Shown here: positions 1 to 10,870 of the stretch, in pieces
Layout: each line of letters starts with the position of its first letter
Numbering within the stretch: position 1 is the first letter of the stretch
Assembly: GCF_914767665.1 (NCBI RefSeq)
Contig: NC_059504.1
Coordinates: 39,649,720 to 39,713,719, forward strand
Source: Harmonia axyridis
Lineage: Eukaryota; Arthropoda; Insecta; Coleoptera; Coccinellidae
Direction of reading: 5' to 3'
DNA: 64,000 nt
Notes under the pieces: generated by a model
The model's database searches: none
Told to the model about the DNA's origin: nothing
Seen by the model: only the letters and a program-made list of their open reading frames with translations
Program-made: the position numbers and the translations under genes

Positions 1-774
1 ATCCTAGAGCATATGATTGTTTTAATATGAAAGCAAATAGGTGAGTTGAAAGAAACAGGATATTCAATTGTGGATATTTATATTGAATATATCTCATTTA
101 TTTTCATCGGCGAAATCAAGATGAATCAAGTAGTAGAGTTGGCTATGATGTAGGTACATATTATAGAACAAATTTGATTACAAGTGGAGTCTAACATTTT
201 CCATTGATTACAGAGCCATAAAACTTCATTTCCATATTTTCACACTGATGGCTTCAAAAATATTGATGCAGATCATAATTTTTATGAGATAGTTGGAACA
301 AATCAAATGCTCCATTTCATAAAGGAATTACTTTCTATCAGAATGCACACTTATTTATTTTGTATCCACACAATTATTTTGGAAATTGTTTTAAAATTTT
401 TTGAAAATATGTATGGAACTTCAATATTCTGTTGGGTTTCTTCAAATCTTCGATGATTTTCATCTTATGCAAATATAATATCAAATATCATATAACAATA
501 ACAGTGTAAACTGTAAATGAATATTATAGGTTAGGTTAGGTGTTTCAGTTTTCCGGTTACCAGAGGGGTGAATTAGCTCATTATGGAAATTTAAAATGGC
601 TATATCTTTTCAACAGGGCCGAGTCGGAAAAAATAGTAAATGAAAAAAGTGTTTCTTTTGACCTCAAGAATCTTCGGTTAGTCAAAGACTCACCCTGTAT
701 ATTATTTTCCCAAATTCATTGAATTTCAATTGAATTCAATGGAATATTTCCATATTTTATATATTCAGTATTTT
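1..774. other. No gene seen
   Basis: AT-rich sequence with no convincing coding frame. Two units of the insect telomere word TTAGG sit near 530-540, too few to mean anything. Short frames here look like chance. Confidence 0.6.
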
Positions 775-905
775 TTGCTTTGAAAAATGTTGATTGGTAG
801 AATTGTTTTCTGTATCACAAATTTGACAGATAATCGATAAATCTGTGTGAAACTGAGATATTCCCGCACGATTTTGTTCTACAAGGTACGGCAGGAATGG
901 GCGGA
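775..905 (+). repeat. Dispersed repeat A, copy 1
   Basis: Shares the order of blocks GGTAGAATTGTTTTCTGTAT, AAATTTGACAGATAAT, GAGATATTCCCGCAC and TTGTTCTACAAG with a copy at 1080-1275 on the same strand and an inverted copy at 3690-3905. It has no coding potential. It lacks a middle segment present in the other two copies. It is probably a short non-autonomous transposon, but its ends are not defined. Confidence 0.7.
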
Positions 906-1079
906 TTTGTCACAAAATTAGACTCTAGTTATTTACAATACAAGTTCGGAAGGCATTGATATGAGAACATCTGACGCGTTTTTGAAAGAAGCCACGACGA
1001 GGCGAGTTTTTGAATGAGCCTTCTGTACATTATTTTTTGGTTTTCTCAACTTTTTATGAAATTATTGGAATATTTGCAT

Positions 1080-1275
1080 AAAAATCGTTCATTGATTTCT
1101 GCTTTGCAAAATGAGGGTTGGCAGAACAGTTTTCTGTATCGCAAATTTGACAGATAATAGAAAAAACTATAGCAGAAGAGTTCCGGGTACCAACATATAA
1201 AAATAAAATATAATCATGAAATCTGTGCGAATTTATGATAGACATTTTTTTGTTCTACAAGATGTGGCAGAATGA
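1080..1275 (+). repeat. Dispersed repeat A, copy 2
   Basis: Second copy of the same family, about 300 bp downstream in the same orientation. It retains the middle block GAGTTCCGGGTACCAACATA that copy 1 lacks and that the inverted copy at 3690 has. Confidence 0.7.
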
Positions 1276-1361
1276 ACGCATTAGACAAAGAATCAGAGAA
1301 AAGTAAATCGTAGCTCCTCAAAACATTTGAGCACCTACTCTAATTAGGTATTACGCAAAAA

Positions 1362-1682
1362 CAGAGCCGAATCTAGGTACTTATGTGCCTGTGGCAATTT
1401 ATTAGACAGCGCCCCCCATTTTCGAATATTTTTTTTCATTCCATATTATTTTCTTATAGTTATTTTTTGTTCATCATATATGTCATATATTTTTGTTTTG
1501 CTGATCTTGTGATTATTTTATGCTTAGTACACAAATTTTAGGGAAGGCTAGCAATATTTCGAATGTTTCCAGATTCCTCGGCTTCGCGATTATTTCGCCT
1601 GGTGCTGCAATATTTCTTTCTTTCGATATTTTTGGGCGCCCTTAGCAAATGCCACCTTTGCCACGCCCTAGATACGGCCCTG
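1362..1682. mobile_element. hAT-type MITE (321 bp) with 8-bp target duplication
   Basis: Terminal inverted repeats read CAGAGCCGAATCTAGG on the left and CAGGGCCGTATCTAGG when the right end is read in reverse. The element is flanked on both sides by CGCAAAAA (1354-1361 and 1683-1690), a perfect 8-bp duplication. An 8-bp duplication with a CAG-starting terminus is the hAT signature. There is no transposase, so it is non-autonomous. Confidence 0.85.
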
Positions 1683-3382
1683 CGCAAAAAAATAAACTGC
1701 GTATAATATACACATACAAAATTCCTATAACTAATTCAATATTAAACAATGTTAAATGGATTACAAAAGTATACACAATGTGTTTTTTGATGTGAAGAAA
1801 ATTTACAGAAAATATGTTTGAGATATTTCATTGAAATGAATTCCGTGAAATTGTTCCAAATTATGGGTAGGTATCTATAACTTACAAAATTTTGATTGAA
1901 ATTATTAGATCTTTAATTTCTTTTCATATCATCGTATTTTTATTATTTGTCAATTTATTTATATTCATTTATTAAATATTTGTAGAATACATTTTAAATT
2001 TCACGTTTCATTTTAGAATAAATAGCTATGAAAAAATTCGAAAAACGCACTCACTTGGCGTAGGCAGCCCATGAACGCTCTTTTATTCATGCACCTTTTG
2101 TGCCCTTAGAAACCACAAAACTGTATATATGAGATGTGATTTACTCTATATCGGTTACCTACATTTTTTAATATTCCGCTGGAATTTTTTATGGTTATGA
2201 ACTTTGTACACAGCTTGAAATTGTTATAGTATCTACATCTAATGCAAAATTTGATATAAGTATTTCTCATTAAATTGTTTTTTGTCGTTTTAGATTTTCT
2301 TCGTGAATGTTCTAAGGTTCCCATGAGGTCATTAACACAAAATTTTGTATTATGCTTGAAATAAAATTGTTATTCACAAATATAATCAGTTTTCTTTATC
2401 CGATATTTTGTTTAAAGTTTCTCTGGTTCGTGATCCGAAACTTTGAAAGTTTCTGGTACTCTCCTTTTTTAGAGTTATCGTGTTTACGTATACTGCCGAC
2501 CGACCTTCTGGAGAGAGTTCAATTTGACCGCGGAATAGTAATCGGTGAGTCAAACCTTATCGTTTGAGACCATTCCCGTCTTAAAATACGAAAATTACAG
2601 AAATCGTGATGAAATTGTAGCTGATCCGGAAATGAACGCAAAAAAAAATAAAATGAAGGAAATCCGTCATTTCTCCACTACAAGGTATATGAAAAATTTT
2701 TTTTTATATTTATTGAAATTTATTGTGATTGAGTTTTTTTTTTAAGTGCTTGTCATAATCAACCTGAAGAAGGACCTGAAGACTTTTTTATCATACTTGT
2801 TATAGGATTGAATTCAAAATTGGTAATGTAATTAGGATTCGGTTCACTGAAATCCAAGAAGTAATACCTAATTCTCACTAGTTACTACATATTTGTTTTT
2901 TTAACTGCAAGACTATTTGAATACAATCCAATTATGATGCTTGAATTTCCACAGACTACACAGATGGAGACTTCTTCCACATAATATACCTACCAACATA
3001 CCTACCAAATTTAAGAAGGCATAACGCCTAAATATCACGTTCAAAGTGGATTCTCAGAATTTCGGTGCCTCTGTAAAGTCCAAAAATTTGGGAAAAGATT
3101 TAGGTAACTAAAGGGACAACGCAAGAGGCAAGTCCCAAACATGTGAACAATTTGTGCATGGGAACCCGAAGGAATGAAATGTCTATTGAAAACATTTCAA
3201 TCTCAATAAAACATTGCTTTTAGTTGGATCTATCATTTGCGGTATGTGCAAATTCATTTTTTTCGATCAAATACCTCAGAAAACATCTAAAAACAAGCAT
3301 TTTGCGACTCCTGATTCACTGTGTTCAACATGAAATTTATTGATAAAAAAAATAAAACGAAGTAATTTCCACTATATTATTT
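1683..3382. other. No gene seen
   Basis: AT-rich filler without recognisable genes. Frames at 2106-2324, 2352-2567 and 2545-2745 are low-complexity and match no family I know. Confidence 0.55.
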
Positions 3383-3426
3383 AATTGTTAGCAACAATTG
3401 TTTCGCCACACTGTGGCTTCATCAGG
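3383..3426 (-). ncRNA. Hammerhead-ribozyme-like core
   Basis: Read on the minus strand, the segment gives CCTGATGA, then a short hairpin (GCCAC/GTGGC), then CGAAAC. This is the CUGAUGA - stem II - GAAA core of hammerhead ribozymes. It is followed by a second hairpin, AATTGTT-GCT-AACAATT, in the place of stem III. The canonical GUC/UH cleavage triplet after stem III is not clear, so this may be a decayed copy. Such ribozymes are known in Penelope-like elements and related retroelements. No Penelope reverse transcriptase is visible nearby. The motif match is direct; activity is not shown. Confidence 0.4.
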
Positions 3427-3689
3427 CTACATTTCTGAACTGATCAGTTCCGAATCCATTAAATAAAAAAAAATTATTGATATCTATCAACATAGTCAAA
3501 TCACAATTTCGATTTTTTGTACAGGTAGCAGTAACACTCAATATACCTAGTTGAATAGGTCTTCATTTAGTTCATCGAAGGGTCTATTGAATACCTCTTT
3601 ATGGATGACTGTTATGTATATCTACGCAATTCACATAGACATATACCTACCTATGACGCTCGCTAAAATCACTTTACCTAGGTATCTAA

Positions 3690-3905
3690 TTCTGTGTCAA
3701 AACCGTTCATTCTGTTATATCTTGTATAGAACAAAGTTGTGCGGGAATATCTCAGTTTTACACAGATCTAACGGTTATATTTCGTTATACCTAATAGGTA
3801 TGTTGGTACTCGGAACTCTCCTGTCACGGATTTATCTATTATCTGTCAAATTTGTAATACAGAAATCAGTTCTACCAACAACCATTTTCCAATGCAAAAA
3901 TCACT
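3690..3905 (-). repeat. Dispersed repeat A, copy 3 (inverted)
   Basis: Reverse complement matches copies 1 and 2, including AAATTTGACAGATAATAG, GAGAGTTCCGAGTACCAACA and GAGATATTCCCGCACAAC. This is the most complete copy of the three. The 118-codon frame at 3551-3907 overlaps it and is not a gene. Confidence 0.75.
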
Positions 3906-4857
3906 AAACAATATTTATGAAAAAATTAATTCCAATGAAAAGTTAGTTATTTATAGAAAATTATGTAGATATACTTAATGATTGCAGGGAGAATTCATTT
4001 TGATTTTGGTTCAATCAAATTCGTGCAAGAATATCAATGCCATCTGCACATATTAATTACATAAGAATAACTATTAACACATAGTAATTGGAAATACATT
4101 TAGAATAGGTGCAGAAAGCTTTATGATTGAATTACAATGATTGGACAAAACAGCGAGAGCTATGTTAGAAAAAGACGTTGGTTGTTTTGATGAGATTTCT
4201 GAGTTTTGGATCAGAAATTTGTCATCATACTTTGTTTTGGTACAAAAGTTATTCTATTCAAAAATTTGGTATTTGTCATCGAATTATGTTATAGTTTCAG
4301 TTCTCGGAATACATATTTCCATTGCAAAATTGAAGACAAATTCATTGTTTTATTCCGTACATTGTAAAAATCGCAAAAACACAAATTAACTGACAAAATG
4401 GCATCACTGTTACCGAACGGAATGACACATTAGACTCAAACTCCGGGTGAGTATATGGGTCATTTATGCCAACCTAGTGACAATAAAAGGTCCTACAATC
4501 TCTTCATGCGGGCTTTTCAATTGATTAAATCCTGGTACTTTTTAACTGTAGGTATGTATTATTTGCAGCACATACCCACTTTTAGAATGACACGGACAAA
4601 TATTTTTTATTTCGTGGCTTGAAAATGAATTTAATTGTATATTACAGTATAATCAAATAGGTACCGGAATACCGGAAGTTCAGAGTGAAAGGTAAAGAAT
4701 TGGATAATCATTTCTCAAAATTAAATGGCTAGGTTGCTGATCTATGGGTACTGAGTACCTACTGTCGAATAGGAATATTATATTCCACATTCATATTCAA
4801 TAATCAAGGTCGTAGTTGTCATTGTTTATCCTGATAATTAAACACATCGTCCTACCT
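3906..4857. other. No gene seen
   Basis: AT-rich sequence with no recognisable gene, tandem repeat or element terminus. Confidence 0.55.
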
Positions 4858-5160
4858 TATGAAATGGCCGTTAGAGGCCTGTCTCTGTAATTCTAGATCA
4901 ATCTTGAGGCCGTCAATCAACACGTACTGTCCGAATAAAGTAACACGACGTCACAATTGTTTTTGCACAATTATAAAACAATCACAACAAACGTATACGT
5001 CTATAGCACGGTCGGCAACAGAACCCTTTGCATGGAGTCTCAACATCTTCAGGGACAGCTGGCCGCTGAGCATGCGTCAGAACAGCCAGCCTCTCGCGAC
5101 CAATCAATAGGCGGGGCGGGGCCTAGTTTATTATCTAAACACGTCATGGTATGAAACAGA
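4858..5160. promoter_or_regulatory. Promoter-like GC island
   Basis: Against a strongly AT-rich background this stretch has a tandem GC box (GGCGGGGCGGGGCC near 5110-5124), a CCAAT box in GACCAATCAAT (about 5099), a CRE-like GACGTCAC (about 4949) and GCATGCGTCA (about 5072). This combination is typical of housekeeping-type promoters. No exon or splice pattern was recognised next to it, so the direction and any transcript are unknown. The overlapping frames at 4859-5110 and 4957-5154 match no family I know. Confidence 0.3.
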
Positions 5161-6220
5161 ATGAGTCCCGCCTCTGGTTTGTTATGTTAATTTTTTGTCT
5201 CTCCTCGTATTGTACAGGTGTTTCAGAGTTATAGTTCCTACAATGTGGTACACGTTTTACTGACAAGGAGCGGTTTCAGGGAAGTTTTCCATCTTTTCTT
5301 GATGCTGTGAATGGGCTGCTGGGATAGGTGGGTATCTGTTTCAACACTGGGTACTTGATACCGGTCGAAGATCACTTCAGTATGAAGTCATTGTGGTGTT
5401 TTGATTATCTCGAGTGCTTTTTTGGGCCATGAGAATTGCTGATGGAAGTAGTTCCCCTTTATTCTTATTCTAGGACAATGCATACATGGAGTGACCGGTT
5501 GACTACCGAATAGAAAAGAAAGTTTCATAGGTATAGGTATTTCTAAAAGAAATAAAAAATCTTGTTTTTTCAATGTAGTCACTCCACTCGGGAACATAAG
5601 ATTTTCATGAAAGGGTTTGGTAGTTACTTTTATTGTTGTATAATTATGAAAATAAGCAAAGCAAGTATATTAACATTGAAGGAATAGGATTGAAAAATAA
5701 CATACCTAAATTGAAAGGAAATTGAATGTCTGCCCCCCTTCGAACATTTTACCACATTAGACGTTTACCAGTGGCGCATCCGAAGGTATGGACTGAGGGG
5801 TAGTAGTGAGGTTATATTTCAAGCGTGAAGAATATCTATAAAATAAAATTTGCTAACTGACTTGAACAAGCTTAACTTGGATTGATGCAGATGTTACATT
5901 TTAAAATCTACAAATATTTCATTCTTCTGGCATTAGTGGAAGCTATTGGGAAAAGTTTCTTAATTTTAAAATATGTGTTAAAAATAACGATTCATTTCAA
6001 TTTTTTTTCTTTAACTTCTGTGTTGTGTGCGTAAATGAATAAGAATTTCCTGGAAAAAAAATAAAATGAAATGTCCATCACTGGATCATTTGTGAATGAG
6101 ATCGAAAAAATCTAGGTGGCTGTCACGATTTTTTATTGATAGAACATGAACACTAAATGCTATTTCTTCTACTCTTCAATTTAAAAAAAAATATTGGAAG
6201 CTTGAAACTTTTCAAGAAAA
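5161..6220. other. No gene seen
   Basis: No recognisable gene or element end. AT-rich, with ordinary homopolymer runs. Confidence 0.5.
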
Positions 6221-7435
6221 TAGGGTAAATGCACTGGTTAGCCGACCGGCACTGGTTCTCGACCATTCCGTGATTTGAGATGAAATAATAATAAAAATAT
6301 ATCATGTAGTGCAAAATATTTTCGCGGTACGTGTTCTCGACCATTCTACCTTTCCAAGATAGTTTGCATAGTAGTGGTATAGGTCAGAGTTTTCGCGCTA
6401 AAAATTAGTTTATAATCGTCTATCATAGAAAAGGGTTCTTTCTCGTCCTCTCTTAGAAAAGTGCTTTGTGATATATGACCAGAAAATAGTAATTATTTCT
6501 TATTTCAAATGAATTATGTGTGAATATTTTGTTCCATATCAACTATAAGATATATTTTCGAGTGTATTTCAATCAAAAAGCAAATAAATGTATATTTTTT
6601 TGTTTAATATTCGGCGGTCGCGAACTGGTATTGGAAAATTTGTATCTTTTATTTCTCGACCAAAGTGGTCGAGAACCAATATGTTACTTCAATAATTGTT
6701 CATTTCAACTGATATATTTCTGTTGGATCATTTTCGTTTTTTTTCGATACCTTGATTCATTCATATATCTACTTTGTGAATATTAGTTTGCGACCACCGA
6801 ATTAACGTTGAAACACTTATTTCTACCCTTTATTTATTCGTGGTCGAGAACCAATTTGATTGTACTTAATTCTCGACCACTGGTGGTCGGTGTTTTATAT
6901 TTTATTTACTCATTAGTTTCTAAATAGATATTAGGAGCAAAATAACCAAATAATGTTGTATGAGTTGTTATTTTGAAATATTTATAGAAAGTGGAAACTT
7001 TTGCAAAATAATTTTTTTTTACGTTCCGAGTGTTTCTCACTTGATTACCTCATCTGAAACCCATCTGAGTGATAGGTAGTGATGTCGATGGTACGGTACG
7101 TAAGTAAGAACTAATCACTCATCTCGCTCTAAAGTTTTTTATAAAATTTTTAAGTGGAGCGGCCACTATTCTTAGTGGTCGAAAACTAACACAAAAATGG
7201 TCGAGAATTCTGCGGCGTGGTCGAGAACCGAGGTTATTGAGATTTTCTATAAGTTTTCACATTTCAAAGGTTAAATGCGGAAAGAACGCTTAAAATTAGA
7301 TGACAAATCATTTAAAACTCGCCAAAGAATCGATGAACACCAACACCATTAAAATTTGATAAGTTTATGTGTGAAAAAATCGTGCTCGAAATCGATGTTT
7401 CTGTTAACTGGTCGAGAACCAGTGCATCTACCCTA
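6221..7435. mobile_element. Terminal-inverted-repeat element with reiterated TGGTCGAGAACCA word
   Basis: The ends are TAGGGTAAATGCACTGGTT on the left and, in reverse complement, TAGGGTAGATGCACTGGTT on the right. If the outer TA is a target duplication, the element is GGGTA...TACCC, as in Tc1/mariner-like insertions. Inside, the word TGGTCGAGAACCA or close variants recurs in both orientations: at 6253-6265, 6332-6343, 6616-6628, 6653-6678 (a facing pair), 6841-6853, 6869-6890, 7176-7188, 7198-7210, 7218-7230 and 7409-7421. Reiterated words of this kind often bind transposase. No transposase frame is visible, so it is non-autonomous. I do not recognise the family. Confidence 0.75.
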
Positions 7436-7438
7436 CCT

Positions 7439-7828
7439 TTTTTCGGCAACCGTCCGGGAAGTGCTCACTTCCCGGACGCTTTTTCTCTGAGAAAGTACCA
7501 TTTCCCGGTCTAGTCCGGAAAGTACGTACTTCCCGGACTAGTCCGGAAAAGAATCATAGAATCCATAGCAACCGAGATAACGGCTGACAGTTAATATGAA
7601 ATTAGTTGTCAAAAATTTGCATGTTTTTTTATCGCAATCGCAATAAAATATGGAAAGCAGCAGCGATAGTGTTATTCTACACGGTTGCCGAAAAAATATT
7701 GTACGCAACACACCCGAAAATGGTTTTTTTGGACTCACAGACTTCCAGGACTCGCTTACGCTCGTTCTGGAATTTTGTTTATTCGTCCAAAAAAACCCTA
7801 TTTTCCAGACTTGTTACGTAAATTACTA
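7439..7828 (+). repeat. Structured repeat B, copy 1, with short conserved frame
   Basis: Begins TTCGGCAACC and carries two strong hairpins: GTCCGGGAAGTG facing CACTTCCCGGAC (7449-7474), and a second one of the same type centred near 7530. It ends near GACTTGTTACGTAAATTA. A second copy lies at 48236-48570 in the opposite orientation. Both copies contain a frame beginning MESSSDSVILHGCR (here from 7650); this copy has about 30 extra in-frame bases after ...GLTDF. The frame could be the first exon of an element protein or chance conservation. The family is not recognised. Confidence 0.7.
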
Positions 7829-10413
7829 TTGTTCACATGAAAAACTTTTCTCTTTGTTAAAATCCTGTATCGATAGGTATTCGTACCTAATTTATAGGGA
7901 AATGAATAAGTATTAGTGTAACTATTCCATGTGAAGAGGATTTTCAGTTCAAGTAGTTTGATTGTTAAAATTGGGTAGCCTTCTTGGGAAAATAATAATA
8001 GGAAATTTATTCCATTTTAGATAGTGTAAATGAGCAGATGAACAAGATGATAACAGCTTCAGAATTGGCTTCAGTAGTTTTGTCGACTCTCTACTGAAAA
8101 GATTTCCAACCATGAAACCCATAAAAAAAACAATCAAAAATCTGCACAATGAGCTCCTAACCTAATAAAGTATAGCCATCAGTCTTATGCAAATTGAAAT
8201 TTTCCACATACCACTAAACTACAATATAAATAGCACAGTGAAAATTTGAATAATGGATCTACATTGATCATGACCCTTTAGAATTGAAAGCCCCACAAGG
8301 CTTAGACGCAGGGTGTATCAACATTAATATTACCATGAGAGTCACGAAAAGGGATTAAATAATTACCTCATATGGAATTCTTTATGGGAATAATATGATT
8401 ATAATACGTTTTATCGCATGCATAGAGAACAATTTGGATTGGTGTGGCACACTTTCGTTGTGTTCTGTGTTTACCGTATGGATTTTCATTATGGAGGTAG
8501 GTAGGCTAGGAATGAAATAGGTATGGGCTTTATAGGTTTATGTTATCATTATATTGCATTATTTCGAGCAATGGGAAGTCATAACATGATAACTTTATAG
8601 CTTAACATCAGTGGGGGTTTACTGAAATTAATTGTAATTCGGTATTAATAGGTAGATAGTGTTAATTGAGGAAGGAATTGATAATTATTCAAGTGATTCA
8701 AGTACCTAGACAGCTAATAAAGGTGAATATACATCATCATAATGTGGGTACTTTTGTAGTTGTGAACAAACAGACATTAATTAACGTTTTCTTAATTGAA
8801 CAGCACTTTACCATTTCATTTTTTATTTCGAGATTTCTCTTCAATTTTCAGAAAAAAAAACATACCTGTTCCTAATATACAGGGGTTTTCCTAATTGTGG
8901 GGCAAAACTTCAGTAGGTGATAGTATTCATCAAATTAAAAAAAAATTACCATCATTTGTAAAAAAATGCTTCCTCTTTGAATTACAGCCATCTGAAGACT
9001 TCATTTTAATCATAGGTGCATTTTCTGCGATAAGCTTTAAAGGTTTCGATTGATTTTGATGAAAATTTAGTGGTAGGCGCAACTTTTCACGGCCAAATTG
9101 ATGCTAATTATTTTTTTTTTCACAAAAAAAATTTAGGGCGGGTTTTCTGCCAAAAATATTAAGGGGTATATATCCGATGAATTTCAAGTAAAAAATTATC
9201 TTGTAATTTTTTGATAGGATGAGCAGTTCCTGCGATATACCTAGGTTATAGGAATTTACGTTAATTAACATATCAATTTCAAGCATGAAATTAACGCAGA
9301 AAAGGAAAAAATTATACTGAATATTTATAATTTGAGATTTGAAATCGAGAATTAGAAATACAACATCAACGTATCATACAGAAAAAATCAATAGTATCGA
9401 TCAGAGACAACAATATGGTTTACGTTCATTCTATCCATTATTTTTTTACATATCGTACTTACAGAAAGGTATCATTCGTGACCGTGATTTCCTTTCAACT
9501 ACTTTAGATTTTGAGATAAGATTTCATTGCTAGAAAAGCATACCTACAAGTACAGTTTACGATCCTTCCTAAATCCTTGACTTTTTCTCCTCAATGTCCT
9601 AATCCTAAAGGTTCCAAAATATGACATTCTGACTAAAAGTTAATTTGTTTTTAAATATAGGTAAAACCCAATTGGAATGATTTATACAGGGTGCCTATTA
9701 GACCTTTCTAGAGGACTTCTTCTTCAAGAGCATCAGAGGTTTGCTATCATCACCAGCATCCAGACTCTTTTGACTGCAGCTCTAGAGAACTAGGTCTGTT
9801 TGAAATCTGAAAATTGAGATTTTTATATTCTTCGGTATTTTCTACTAAGCTGAAATATTTTTGTCACCAAGGTAGGAACCTACTTTCAGTTATAAAGCGA
9901 ATTGAAATAATATTTTTTTTTCTCTGATATGATTATTTATTCCATCCTGAACGATTTACCTATGTAGTTTATCAACTGTTGAATTATTCCGAAGAGTTTT
10001 CAAAATATAGGTAAATTAAAAAAATTTGAAGGAATAGAAATTTGAAATATACAAATGTATAACCAAATTGCACCATGATAATTAATATGACGTTCTATCA
10101 ACATTTGTCATTTATATCACTGTTATTGCAAATAATCGGCAAAAATTCAGAAATAATTTGTGATTAGGTTTTGACAACAGCTGACAGTCAAGATACAACC
10201 TGAATTTAACGTAGACTAGATGAATTTGGAAATCTTGGGCCTTGGCCTCCTTTAAAAACCCTGGATCCCTATTCTTGAAAGCTGGCGTCGCCAGAAACGT
10301 TGAATTTAAAGAATCATGATTATTGCTTTCTATTCCATCCAGAGGAACCATGGCAACGTTCAATGGACGAATAAAAATACAGATTATTCAGATAAGAGTT
10401 ATTTGTTTTACTA
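7829..10413. other. No gene seen
   Basis: AT-rich sequence with many short runs of A or T. No coding frame with recognisable domains and no paired element ends were found. Confidence 0.5.
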
Positions 10414-10482
10414 GGCAGCAAAGTAGTTGGTTTACTGCAGCGGCAGAGAATTCAGCCCAGGCAGTCAATCTACTTTGCTGCC
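10414..10482. repeat. Imperfect hairpin
   Basis: GGCAGCAAAGTAG at 10414-10426 faces CTACTTTGCTGCC at 10470-10482 with a 43-base loop. The 13-bp stem is perfect. It may be the core of a small foldback element. The stem is short for a microRNA precursor and the loop is long. Confidence 0.5.
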
Positions 10483-10587
10483 GAGTTAATCATATAATTT
10501 CTTCGATTGTTTATATTGATACATGTAGGATATTATCTATATTTGAAAATTATTGCAATTATTGGAATCCTTCTATTTTTCATGTAG

Positions 10588-10606
10588 TATATATATATAT
10601 ATATAT
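10588..10606. repeat. (TA)n microsatellite
   Basis: An uninterrupted run of TA dinucleotides, 19 bases long. Confidence 0.9.
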
Positions 10607-10870
10607 GTAGTGATAAATTAAAATGAAATTTGATAGAAATCGCTATTGTTGGAATGGTTGGTTGAAATGGAAAAGTATATATATCCATGATAATAACAGT
10701 TTGACAACTTATGAAATATCTAATAGTTTTTGGAAAAAATATCGGATATATTATATATTCATGTTATGGACAGTGATAACGACTTGAAAGTACTTCCTCT
10801 TCAGAAATAAGGAAGGTGGCAAAAAATCTTGATTGTCAGAACATGTCGAATGTTTTATTCGCATTAAGAA

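Noticed and set aside
528..541. TTAGG telomere-like repeats
   Set aside because: Only two and a half units; expected by chance in AT-rich DNA and not an interstitial telomere.
3551..3907. 118-codon frame as a gene
   Set aside because: It overlaps dispersed repeat A almost entirely and has no domain, so it is a by-product of the repeat.
6221..7435. CRISPR-like array because of the recurring word
   Set aside because: Copies occur in both orientations at irregular spacing within a TIR element in a eukaryotic genome.
10414..10482. microRNA precursor
   Set aside because: The 13-bp stem with a 43-base loop is too short to give a Dicer product.
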